Counted from the first letter of the stretch, positions 1 through 7,256 are shown. The stretch is DNA of 10,693 bases from an uncultured Clostridia bacterium (GCA_946186175.1 CAMHMG010000101.1:1-10693); one strand, 5' to 3'. Translations and numbers: made by a program. The notes: generated by a model not told the origin, from the letters alone.

Positions 1-34
1 AAAATATTTGGCAATAAACAGGCCCAAAATTATT

Positions 35-95
35 GATAAAATGATATATTTTATTTGGAATTTTGATAGAAATATAGATAAAATGATATATTTTA
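35..95. repeat. 19-bp direct repeat, 42-bp period
   Basis: The sequence GATAAAATGATATATTTTA occurs at 35-53 and again, perfectly, at 77-95. The 42-bp period is a multiple of three, so the same reading frame is kept through both copies. It lies inside the possible decayed gene end and may be the scar of a local duplication. Confidence 0.75.
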
Positions 96-99
96 CGAT

Positions 100-142
100 A
101 CGACAGGCGTACCGGAAGGTGCGATAGCAACATGCCTGTCGT
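100..142. other. Inverted repeat (ACGACAGGC / GCCTGTCGT)
   Basis: A perfect 9-bp inverted repeat, 100-108 against 134-142, encloses a 25-base loop. Outside it the arms can extend by a few pairs across a two-base bulge. No T-run follows on either strand, so it is not an obvious terminator. Its role is unknown. Confidence 0.5.
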
Positions 143-168
143 GTATCTATGAAGAAAAACTTAAATGA

Positions 169-309
169 TTAACTTTCATTGTAAACAGAACAGCACTAAG
201 GTTTAAGTTTCGCTCCTTTAGGAGCTTACTTCACCAAGTGCATCATGTATACATGAAAGTAACACTCATCTTCGCCCTCCTGGCTTAATTCGTTAACTTT
301 CATTGTAAA
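169..309. repeat. 17-bp direct repeat with an inverted degenerate copy between
   Basis: TTAACTTTCATTGTAAA is present at 169-185 and 293-309. Between them, 251-263 (ACATGAAAGTAAC) is a near-complement of either copy, needing one bulged base on each side of CTTTCA. A 14-bp perfect palindrome (TCATGTATACATGA, 243-256) and an imperfect hairpin near 203-231 (GCTCC / GGAGC) lie in the same stretch. No gene is seen from 169 to 306. The downstream repeat copy runs into the A-tract of the terminator. Confidence 0.6.
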
Positions 310-341
310 AAGCTGCGGATCATCACGATCCGCAGCTTTTT
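307..341. terminator. Bidirectional rho-independent terminator
   Basis: The arms AGCTGCGGATC (311-321) and GATCCGCAGCT (327-337) are perfectly complementary around a 5-base loop. They are flanked by an A-run (307-310) and a T-run (338-342) that extend the stem and give a U-tail on either strand. It starts 9 bases beyond the stop codon of the hybrid kinase, so it is the likely end of the yfhO-galU-kinase transcript. It could also stop transcription entering from the left on the plus strand. Confidence 0.92.
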
Positions 342-349
342 TGTAATAC

Positions 350-2161
350 CTAATCTTCTTTAACAACATATTTATCGAGCTTCTCTACAACATCATTCAG
401 GCTATAAGGCTTTGCTATATAATCATCTAATTGAGCTTCAAGTATTCTCTCCTTATCTCCAAACATAGCCCTTGCCGTAACGGCTATAATAGGCAGACGT
501 TTTCTGCCATCCCTTATCTCAATATCCCTGATCTGTTGTGTGGCTGCAAGACCATCCATAACAGGCATCTGAACATCAAATAATGCAGCCTTGTATTCTT
601 TCTGCTTAAACAGTTCAACTGCCTTCTCACCATTCTCAGCAATATCGTAGGAATATCCTGCCATACCAAGAAGCTTACCGATAACCTGCTGATTTACAGG
701 CTCATCTTCCGCAACAAGGATTCTCGCTCTTGAATGTCCGGCTGCCAATGAATATACAGCAGGTTCATTTTCCTTCTTAGCCTTTGCAGCCGCTTCAGGT
801 GTAATCTCGGCAGGCTTAATAATCTTAAGCGGTATCTCCACAATAAATGTTGATCCAACGAACTCCTTACTCTGTACAGTGATATTACCACCCATCAATT
901 CTACTATCTGTTTGGTAATTACCAGACCAAGACCCGAGCCGCCATATTTACGGGTATCTGATGCATCTACCTGTGAAAATCTGATAAATAATTTATTTCT
1001 GTTAGCTTCAGAGATACCTATACCTGAATCAACTACCGCAATACGAAGTATTATCTTGTCAAGCAGGTCGTCTATACATGCAACCTTAACTCTTACCCCG
1101 CCATCACTTGTGAACTTAATAGCATTCGATAACAGGCAGTTCAAAACCTGTTGGATACGCTGATTATCGCCTCTTACCATCTTAGGCACATCACCAGCAA
1201 AGCTGCATTCAAGTGATAATCCTTTGTCCTGCGCAATAGGAATCTGTGCAGCAATGGTCTCCTCAATCGACGCCTTAACATCAAAATCTTCCTCTCGAAG
1301 ATTGTACTTACCGGCTTCAAGCTTAGAAATATCCAAAATATCATTTATCAAACGAAGAAGGGTATCCGCACAATTTTTAGCTGTGGTCAAATTATCTCTG
1401 TGGTCAGCCTGAAGATCTTCAGACAATAGTGTAAGCTGGAGCATTCCAAGTATTCCGTTAATAGGAGTACGGATCTCATGAGACATATTTGCGAGAAACT
1501 CTGATTGTGTCTTATATGCGGCATTGGCATCCTGAATTGCCTTAGAAAGTTTATTCTCTGTTTCTTTCTGCTCAGTAATATCTATAACGACCATGTTAAT
1601 GTAGTCAGCCTCGGATTTATACATAACCGTATTAAATACCTTGTTAAGCTTCTCCATGGTGATCTCAACAGCGAGCAGCTCACCCTGTTTTGTACCCGAA
1701 TTATTATATGCTTCAAACCATGTATTAATATCCTGAAGCACCTCAACTCTGCTTTCAGATATAATCTTATCATAATAATCCGATATATCGAGATCAAACA
1801 GTCTTCCAAAGGTTTCATTGGCATCAGATATCTTATAGCCCATATTTCTTCCGCTTACGGGATCACGTAGAATCTTTGCCTGAGCAAATCCCACCGGCAG
1901 ATTAAGAAATAACTTCTTGTACTTGTCACTATTCTCTGCCGATTCCTTTTCCGCATCAAGGAGAATTTTGAGAATGACAACTGCCATTGCAAGTCCAAGT
2001 ACTATTATGGACAACAACAGACCAACCAGCGCACTCTTGCCCTCAATTCCTTTAAGCTTACTGGTTGCAACAACTACTCCAATAACCGAAACAACAATCT
2101 GTGCCGTCGCCAATACTACATAAATCACCCGTGCTTTAATTTTTTCACTATTAGTCTGCAT
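350..2161 (-). CDS. Hybrid sensor histidine kinase with C-terminal receiver domain
   Basis: The protein has 603 residues. Two membrane segments (about 11-33 and 44-68) with only a very short loop between them suggest that it senses something in the membrane or cytoplasm rather than outside. A PAS-like region follows (about 80-200, ending DITEQKE). The dimerisation domain carries the phospho-accepting histidine H228 in SHEIRTP. The ATPase domain shows the N box (N346), DSGIGI (378-383) and GGSGLGL (407-413). The receiver (about 479-600) has the acidic pair E485/D486, the phospho-acceptor D529 in FDVQMP, T562 and K584. There is no Hpt or DNA-binding domain, so phosphate must pass to another protein or the receiver acts on the kinase itself. 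The start is 21 bases after the galU stop, which implies co-transcription. The ribosome-site region is an unusual run of eight G. The signal sensed is unknown. Confidence 0.95.
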   Translation of the reverse strand: MQTNSEKIKARVIYVVLATAQIVVSVIGVVVATSKLKGIEGKSALVGLLLSIIVLGLAMAVVILKILLDAEKESAENSDKYKKLFLNLPVGFAQAKILRDPVSGRNMGYKISDANETFGRLFDLDISDYYDKIISESRVEVLQDINTWFEAYNNSGTKQGELLAVEITMEKLNKVFNTVMYKSEADYINMVVIDITEQKETENKLSKAIQDANAAYKTQSEFLANMSHEIRTPINGILGMLQLTLLSEDLQADHRDNLTTAKNCADTLLRLINDILDISKLEAGKYNLREEDFDVKASIEETIAAQIPIAQDKGLSLECSFAGDVPKMVRGDNQRIQQVLNCLLSNAIKFTSDGGVRVKVACIDDLLDKIILRIAVVDSGIGISEANRNKLFIRFSQVDASDTRKYGGSGLGLVITKQIVELMGGNITVQSKEFVGSTFIVEIPLKIIKPAEITPEAAAKAKKENEPAVYSLAAGHSRARILVAEDEPVNQQVIGKLLGMAGYSYDIAENGEKAVELFKQKEYKAALFDVQMPVMDGLAATQQIRDIEIRDGRKRLPIIAVTARAMFGDKERILEAQLDDYIAKPYSLNDVVEKLDKYVVKED

Positions 2162-2168
2162 CCATCAA

Positions 2169-2176
2169 CCCCCCCC
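2169..2176 (-). promoter_or_regulatory. G8 homopolymer at the kinase ribosome-binding position
   Basis: On the minus strand a run of eight G lies 7 bases before the ATG at 2161, where the Shine-Dalgarno sequence should be, and no better AGGAGG-like site is present. Four bases upstream of the chosen ATG is another ATG in a different frame that would stop after four codons. Changes in tract length would change spacing, not the reading frame. Confidence 0.6.
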
Positions 2177-2182
2177 GTTCTC

Positions 2183-3076
2183 TCAGAATGTTTGCGCCAG
2201 CTCCTTCAAATACGCCTGCAGCTTATCCTTAAGCTCTTCACGTTCCAATGCGTATTCAATCGTGGCTTTAATAAATCCGAACTTGTCTCCAACATCATAT
2301 CGTATTCCCTCAAAATCATATGCATATACCGATTGACTGATCATTAAATTCTTAATGGCGTCTGTAAGCTGAATCTCTCCTCCGGCTCCCGGCTTCTGTG
2401 TTTCCAAATAATCAAAAATCTCCGGTGTCAGCACATACCTTCCAAGCACCGCCATATTACTGGGTGCAGCCTCCATCTTAGGCTTCTCTACCATAGATCT
2501 TAATTTCACCTGTCTATTTTCAACAGATTCGCCCTTCTCCGGCTCTACAATTCCATACTTGCTAACATCCTCATCCGGAACAGTCTGAACTCCAACAACT
2601 GAGGCCTGAACTTTATTATATACATCTATAAGTTGCTTAAGTGCCGGTGCCCCATCACCATTTTCGACTACATCATCGCCCAATAAAACCGCAAACGGTT
2701 CTTCACCAATAAATGATTTTGCACAGAGAATAGCATGTCCCAAACCCTTTGGCTCCTTCTGTCTGACATAGTAGATATTGGCCATCTCAGCAATATCACA
2801 TATCATATTATACTCCTCTTGTTTATTAGATTCAAGCAATCTGTTCTCAAGCTCATATGACCTGTCAAAATGATTCTCCATACAGTGTTTGTTAGAGTTG
2901 GTTATAATCAAAATCTCTTCGATTCCACTTGCGACCGCTTCTTTCACAATATACTGGATCGTGGGAATGTCTACTAACGGCAGCATTTCCTTAGGTATTG
3001 CTTTTGTCGCAGGCAAAAATCTCGTTCCCAGTCCCGCTGCAGGTATCACCGCTTTACGTACATTTCTTTTCTTCAT
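2183..3076 (-). CDS. galU: UTP--glucose-1-phosphate uridylyltransferase
   Basis: This cytosolic enzyme makes UDP-glucose from UTP and glucose-1-phosphate, a precursor for cell-wall glycopolymers, glycolipids and galactose metabolism. The 297-residue length is typical of bacterial GalU. The nucleotide-binding signature is at residues 15-34 (GLGTRFLPATKAIPKEMLPL). Further family motifs are KGLGHAI near 110-116, LLGDD at 131-135, VEKPK in the middle, and GGEIQLTDAI in the C-terminal half. The ATG is preceded by AAGGAGG at good spacing. It begins 39 bases after the yfhO-like gene ends and stops 21 bases before the kinase starts, so the three probably share a transcript. The neighbour suggests that its UDP-glucose feeds surface-polymer glycosylation (inference). 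Confidence 0.96.
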   Translation of the reverse strand: MKKRNVRKAVIPAAGLGTRFLPATKAIPKEMLPLVDIPTIQYIVKEAVASGIEEILIITNSNKHCMENHFDRSYELENRLLESNKQEEYNMICDIAEMANIYYVRQKEPKGLGHAILCAKSFIGEEPFAVLLGDDVVENGDGAPALKQLIDVYNKVQASVVGVQTVPDEDVSKYGIVEPEKGESVENRQVKLRSMVEKPKMEAAPSNMAVLGRYVLTPEIFDYLETQKPGAGGEIQLTDAIKNLMISQSVYAYDFEGIRYDVGDKFGFIKATIEYALEREELKDKLQAYLKELAQTF

Positions 3077-3115
3077 TTATTATTCCTCCTTAGATTTACT
3101 TAAAGCCGTACATTA

Positions 3116-5815
3116 TCATGATATCACGTCTACTGCCGTCTCCGTGTTATTATTGGCATCCAAAGCTTCATTAACCTTCTCAGAATTTCCAGACTCAATA
3201 TATATTAATATCAAAAATAGTATTATACCACTCAGTGTAATTATCAATCCTTCTTTTATCCCCGGACTGCAATATACAAGCCTAATCTCATGCTCACCTT
3301 CCGGAAGCTCTGCCCCCAAAAATGCATCTAACAGGATATATGTCTCTACCTCTTCGCCGTCACAATATATCTTCCATCCATCATCATACGGTATTGATGT
3401 CATAAACATCTCATTTTTCCCTGAAGTAATCTTGCCGGTGATCTTAGTATCCGACACAGACTCAACCTTCATTCCACGTTCATTTAGTGAATTATAGAAT
3501 GCATCGAATTGATACTCCAGATATTTCATAGGATAACAATACAATTCACCTGACAGATCCTCTTCTTCGTTAAGCTCAAACTGAATATCGACCATCTGTC
3601 CCGCTTTCATATCGCCTATATGGAAAATCTGTCCCTGATACCTGTCGAAAGCAACCTCTTTGCCATCTATAAGGAGAGCAATCTTGTGTACATTGCTTCC
3701 TCGACAGCTCATATACAGATCCATATCTTCAGGCACCGTATATATCATATCGCCGCGCGCGCTGCCATTAGCATTCTTATACGTTGCATTATTGTCATCA
3801 ACAAGTGTGATATCCATATTGGTTCCGTACACATTTACATTCATATCATCGAGAATTGACACAAATATCGGTTCAACACCCGTAAGAGCTCCGCATAATT
3901 CATTCTGTACGGTAAATGGTCCATTGTCCAGAGTATCAAAATCAAGGATCTCATCATTAACCATATATCCGATAGGTAACGTATAAGCATTGTCATATAC
4001 CGATATAACCTCCTGCCCTGAAGGCTCTGAATCCAAAAGATGCATATGCGTATCGACATTAACGAAGTCATTCTTTCTTGTATATACACGCTCTACGCCA
4101 AAAAGTGCATTAGTAACCGGTGTTGCTCCATAATAAAGATATTCATTCGCTCCGGTATAAAACCCGAGATCTCCCATAGCTTCCACCATCTCACCTCTTA
4201 CCGTCGAACCGAATATCCCCACACTTCTCAAATTATACCAGGTGGCTTCATCCACGAAACGTGGCTGTAAAACATCAGACCGCGAAAATGTATCATATTT
4301 GTTCTCATTTCTCTCCTTTAAGGTCAAAACCGCATTAGTATCTCCGTAATAATAATCAGGCTCCGAGCTTCCATCCTGTGAAAAACCATAGAGTCCGTTT
4401 GCCGCCATTTCAAATATAGCTGCAAAAATAATAATATATATGAACAATCCTTTTTTCTTTAACTTATAGTATAAAACAAGCAGGATAAGATATAACGATA
4501 GTAATAACGCTGTAAGCTTATAAGTCTTATCTTCATATAATACTTCTGCATGATAATAGCAGAAGATCACGAACAACATAGAAAGAATGTATGCTATTAG
4601 CACCATATATACTTTAACTTTATCAAGCTTTCTGTATACTTCATAACCCATAAGTATCAAAATGAAAACATACAGAAATACAAATCTGTTAGGTATTCCG
4701 TACTGGTTATGAAAACCGTGCCAGATATAGTTAAGCAATTCATTGTTGCAGCTCACTATCAAAAATACCAGGAGAACCAGATATTTGACCTTTCTAAGTC
4801 TTGAGAATTCCGGCATCAGAAAGAACATTATCGCAAACAATATGGTTATTATTCCGCAATACAGATTGGTTCCCGCATCGCCAATCTGATTGGTAAGTAC
4901 TTCGGAACAAAATAAATGTGACCTTAATGTATCAGCAAAAGTACCGTAAAAATTCCATTCAGGTAACTCAAACTCTGCTGAAGCAGTAGTCATAATTCCT
5001 TTGTATGCAGGTAGTAATACAACTGCGCTCATAGCTGCCGTTATCAGCGAGGCGACCGCAAACCGAACGCCTTTGAAAAAGAAATCCGAAATACTCTTGA
5101 ACCTGTATGTAAAGAACCATAGCACCAAAAACATACAAATCATAAAGCTTATATAATAATTACAAATAAACGAATATAACAGTGACAGCACATACATACG
5201 GCTGTCATTTTTCTTTATCAGCTTATCCATTCCAAGAATAATGATCGGAAAAATGAATATACAGTCAAGCCACATGAGATTCCAATAATAACCCACCACA
5301 TAGCTTGAAAACGCATATAACAATGAGAACGGTATAACTCCCGGTGTGATCTCCTTCTCCTTGCCGCGATGAATTAGAAAGTACGCAAACGTAAGCGCCG
5401 TAAGTATTATCTTTGCACTTATAATAATATTTAACGCCATCGGAAGATGACTCTTTGCACAAAGTATTATTATCAGATTAAATGGACTTGATAGATAATA
5501 TGACCACAATGATATAAAATTATTGCCCATTCCGACATCAAAGGTATATTGAAAATCCGATAAATTCTTAAGTTTTTCCTGATATTCTGAGAAAAACGGA
5601 AGATACTGATGTACACCGTCAACGACCACAAGACACTTCCCGCCAAATGGTCCAACATCACCGATCATCCATGCTCCCAACATCATAAAAAATGCGATGA
5701 CAAAAATGAACACATATACATATTTGTCATACCACCAGACTTTTATTCTGTTTTCCTTCTTATGAGATTCCTTCATCTCAATATCATCTGTACTTATTGC
5801 CTGCGAGTCACTCAT
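3116..5815 (-). CDS. yfhO: YfhO-family polytopic membrane protein (GT-C-like glycosyltransferase)
   Basis: The 899-residue protein matches the YfhO family in length and layout. After a charged cytoplasmic start, the first membrane segment (about 33-52) is followed by VVVDGVHQYLPF (D66), placed like the catalytic acidic residue in the first outer loop of GT-C enzymes. Many hydrophobic segments follow to about residue 475. A large soluble, presumably extracellular region (about 480-855) includes IPYDDGWKIYCDG, and a last membrane segment (about 857-873) leads to a short polar tail. Known relatives in Bacillus and Listeria are linked to glycosylation of lipoteichoic or wall teichoic acids, using lipid-linked sugars. 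The exact substrate here cannot be told. The neighbouring galU supports a sugar-transfer role. The AGGA-type ribosome site is modest. The gap to hisA is 73 bases without a visible terminator. Confidence 0.9.
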   Translation of the reverse strand: MSDSQAISTDDIEMKESHKKENRIKVWWYDKYVYVFIFVIAFFMMLGAWMIGDVGPFGGKCLVVVDGVHQYLPFFSEYQEKLKNLSDFQYTFDVGMGNNFISLWSYYLSSPFNLIIILCAKSHLPMALNIIISAKIILTALTFAYFLIHRGKEKEITPGVIPFSLLYAFSSYVVGYYWNLMWLDCIFIFPIIILGMDKLIKKNDSRMYVLSLLYSFICNYYISFMICMFLVLWFFTYRFKSISDFFFKGVRFAVASLITAAMSAVVLLPAYKGIMTTASAEFELPEWNFYGTFADTLRSHLFCSEVLTNQIGDAGTNLYCGIITILFAIMFFLMPEFSRLRKVKYLVLLVFLIVSCNNELLNYIWHGFHNQYGIPNRFVFLYVFILILMGYEVYRKLDKVKVYMVLIAYILSMLFVIFCYYHAEVLYEDKTYKLTALLLSLYLILLVLYYKLKKKGLFIYIIIFAAIFEMAANGLYGFSQDGSSEPDYYYGDTNAVLTLKERNENKYDTFSRSDVLQPRFVDEATWYNLRSVGIFGSTVRGEMVEAMGDLGFYTGANEYLYYGATPVTNALFGVERVYTRKNDFVNVDTHMHLLDSEPSGQEVISVYDNAYTLPIGYMVNDEILDFDTLDNGPFTVQNELCGALTGVEPIFVSILDDMNVNVYGTNMDITLVDDNNATYKNANGSARGDMIYTVPEDMDLYMSCRGSNVHKIALLIDGKEVAFDRYQGQIFHIGDMKAGQMVDIQFELNEEEDLSGELYCYPMKYLEYQFDAFYNSLNERGMKVESVSDTKITGKITSGKNEMFMTSIPYDDGWKIYCDGEEVETYILLDAFLGAELPEGEHEIRLVYCSPGIKEGLIITLSGIILFLILIYIESGNSEKVNEALDANNNTETAVDVIS

Positions 5816-5888
5816 TTTTAAATCCTATCTTATATATTTAATATTCGGTTCTGTTTACCAAGAAAGTCCAAGAATCATTCCAACATTT

Positions 5889-6767
5889 TCAATCCATCAT
5901 AGACAATACCTTGTCGTATTCAAGACTTCCGCCGAACAGATCAAGAGCACTTCCGATAGTCACATTGACACGACTTTTACCTAGCCTTCTTATGATATCA
6001 ATATCCTCATAACTCCCGACACCGCCTGCATAGGTTATCGGTATATCAACACAACCGGCAAGCAGTGATACCAGCTCCTTTTCAACACCTGAGGCTTTTC
6101 CCTCAACATCCACCGCGTGAACAAGAAACTCATCAGCGTAAGAAGACAGCTTTTCAAGCAGTTCTTTGGTGAGTGGTTCATCGGTAAATTTCTGCCATCT
6201 GTCTGTTACTATGTAATATGGAGCATCTGCTATTCTATGTTCTCCATTATAATGCTCTTCATCGTTATATTTTTCACTATTATTCTTCTCATCTTCATCA
6301 ATAACACAGCCTAAGTTATTCCCGCCTACCGGCTTTCTCCTGCAGGACAGATCAAGTACAAGATGCTTCCTACCCACTGCTTCCACAAGCTCGTTTAACC
6401 TGTCATAGTCAATCTTCCCATCACGGAACACATACGAAGTCACGATAACATGTGAAGCTCCCATCTCAATAAATTGCTTTGCATTGTCAGAATTTACGCC
6501 TCCACCAATCTGAAGGCCATCAGGATATTCTGAAAGTGCAAGACATGCCTGCTCCATATCAGCATCATATTCCGGTGTGCCTGCCTTATTAAGCAGAATT
6601 ATATGTCCGCCAACAATTCCGCTTTTCTTGTATAAATGCGCATAGAATGCCGCATCCTGCTCTGATACATAATTTTCCAAAGCAGAACTGCCGGCATCCT
6701 TTAATGACCCACCTACTATCTGTTTAACTTTTCCGTTGTGTATATCAATACATGGTCGAAACTGCAT
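5889..6767 (-). CDS. hisA: Eukaryotic-type HisA: ProFAR isomerase of histidine synthesis
   Basis: It converts ProFAR to PRFAR (N'-formimino to N'-formiminoribulosyl AICAR-phosphate), the fourth step of histidine synthesis, in the cytosol. The 292 residues follow yeast HIS6 rather than the usual roughly 245-residue bacterial HisA: FRPCIDIHNGKVKQIVGG at the start (D8 in the catalytic position), LQIGGGVN near 85-92, VLDLSCR near 137-143 (D139), TDRWQ near 188-192, FLVHAVDVEG near 214-223, TYAGGVGS near 245-252 and a C-terminal GSALDLFGG. Residues about 147-183 form an acidic, asparagine-rich insertion absent from yeast HIS6. The start has TAAGGA 7 bases upstream. No other his gene is in the window. 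A promoter candidate and a possible leader ORF lie just upstream. Confidence 0.93.
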   Translation of the reverse strand: MQFRPCIDIHNGKVKQIVGGSLKDAGSSALENYVSEQDAAFYAHLYKKSGIVGGHIILLNKAGTPEYDADMEQACLALSEYPDGLQIGGGVNSDNAKQFIEMGASHVIVTSYVFRDGKIDYDRLNELVEAVGRKHLVLDLSCRRKPVGGNNLGCVIDEDEKNNSEKYNDEEHYNGEHRIADAPYYIVTDRWQKFTDEPLTKELLEKLSSYADEFLVHAVDVEGKASGVEKELVSLLAGCVDIPITYAGGVGSYEDIDIIRRLGKSRVNVTIGSALDLFGGSLEYDKVLSMMD

Positions 6768-6782
6768 GTTTATATCCTTATA

Positions 6783-6811
6783 TTATGAGAATCACTTCGT
6801 GCATCTCATAA
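6783..6811 (-). promoter_or_regulatory. Leader hairpin just upstream of the hisA ribosome site
   Basis: TTATGAGA (6783-6790) and TCTCATAA (6804-6811) form a perfect 8-bp stem around a 13-base loop. On the minus strand it ends 3 bases before the hisA Shine-Dalgarno (6775-6780). The stop codon of the small upstream ORF (6792-6794) falls in the loop. There is no U-run, so it is not a terminator. It could affect access to the hisA ribosome site, but this is inference. Confidence 0.5.
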
Positions 6812-6878
6812 CGCTCAAAAAACTATGTTTTATTGCTATCTTAGCGGGTGAAAGTATAGTCTTCGCTTCTCTTGACAT
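6792..6878 (-). CDS. Possible 28-residue leader peptide upstream of hisA
   Basis: The ATG at 6878 follows a purine-rich ribosome site (GGAAGGAAAGGA) and opens a 28-codon frame ending with TGA at 6792-6794, 24 bases before the hisA ATG. The peptide starts MSREAKTILSPAK and is basic. It holds only one histidine codon, so it does not look like a classical histidine attenuator. The string EAKTILSP resembles, from memory, the N-terminus of a family of radical SAM proteins (AKTILS followed later by a CxxxCxxC cluster). No such cluster follows, so this could be the stump of a lost gene. Chance is a real alternative. Confidence 0.3.
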   Translation of the reverse strand: MSREAKTILSPAKIAIKHSFLSVMRCTK

Positions 6879-6944
6879 TCCTTTCCTTCCGGTTTGACTT
6901 AATCATCTGCTACTTGTGCACATTAACAGCACATATTTAAATGA

Positions 6945-6973
6945 ATAATACCACGTTTCACCTTTAAATACAA
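6945..6973 (-). promoter_or_regulatory. Promoter candidate for hisA and downstream genes
   Basis: On the minus strand TTGTAT (6968-6973), a 17-base spacer and TATTAT (6945-6950) are preceded by TG one base before the -10, giving an extended -10 promoter. Transcription would start near 6938, leaving a leader of about 170 bases that holds the small ORF and hairpin. It lies about 30 bases beyond the stop of the cysteine-rich gene. Confidence 0.5.
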
Positions 6974-7003
6974 TAAAATATCCGTGTTCAATATTACAAG
7001 TAT

Positions 7004-7195
7004 TCATTTATTACATCCGCCACAGTTCTTTGATATCCTGTGTCCCTTCGATCTGCCGTAATGATTCCCGGCACACGGATTATTCTTGTTAAGCTCTGTC
7101 TCAACCGTACACATTCTGTGTTCTAACTTTATAATAATCGGATGTCTCTGTTCAAAATCATATTTTATGCCGGCAAGCTTACAGCGTATACACAT
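7004..7195 (-). CDS. Unrecognised small cysteine-rich protein (63 residues)
   Basis: I do not recognise this family. The start at 7195 is chosen because AGGAGGTGC (7201-7209) sits right before it; a longer version beginning at 7213 would overlap that ribosome site. The protein has six cysteines in 63 residues: a CxxC pair at 2 and 5, single C29 and C41, and a second CxxC at 58 and 61 close to the end, plus four histidines. It is basic and lacks a signal peptide or membrane segment. Paired CxxC motifs at both ends suggest zinc or another metal bound by a small domain (inference). It lies between trmB and hisA, with no clear terminator after trmB, so it may be read through from there. Confidence 0.65.
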   Translation of the reverse strand: MCIRCKLAGIKYDFEQRHPIIIKLEHRMCTVETELNKNNPCAGNHYGRSKGHRISKNCGGCNK

Positions 7196-7200
7196 TATAA

Positions 7201-7209
7201 GCACCTCCT
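7201..7209 (-). promoter_or_regulatory. Strong ribosome-binding site fixing the small-protein start
   Basis: AGGAGGTGC on the minus strand is a near-perfect Shine-Dalgarno sequence, 5 bases before the ATG at 7195. It supports real translation of the 63-residue protein and rules against the longer in-frame ATG at 7213. Confidence 0.8.
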
Positions 7210-7256
7210 GCATTAATTCTCAATAATAACGTATCGTACAATAAGCATTTTCGTAC

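Larger units (their letters stand above)
1..168 (+). pseudogene. Possible decayed 3' end of a plus-strand gene
   Basis: No intact gene can be supported here. In one plus-strand frame the stretch 82-165 reads as a plausible protein tail (contains YDTTGVPEGA, ends EEKLK) and stops with TGA at 166-168. The same frame is closed by stops at 34-36, 37-39 and 79-81, and bases 1-33 in that frame also read as a plausible tail (KIFGNKQAQNY). The interruption coincides with a 19-bp direct repeat (35-53 and 77-95), which makes NDIFY appear twice. This fits a C-terminus broken by a small duplication or indels. It could equally be chance reading in AT-rich DNA. No protein family is recognised. A second frame stays open from the window edge to a TAG at 125-127 but reads like non-coding sequence. 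Confidence 0.25.

Noticed and set aside
100..142. Terminator at the left-edge inverted repeat
   Set aside because: The loop is long and no T-run follows on either strand.
2889..3497. Plus-strand open frame of 202 codons across the galU start and yfhO end
   Set aside because: It lies opposite two well-recognised genes and the ribosome site between them, and its translation shows no recognisable domain.
6792..6878. Classical histidine attenuator ahead of hisA
   Set aside because: The small ORF has a single histidine codon and the hairpin lacks a U-run; no T-box features were seen either.
7196..7213. Longer start for the cysteine-rich protein at 7213
   Set aside because: The extra six codons overlap the AGGAGGTGC site, which is correctly placed for the ATG at 7195.
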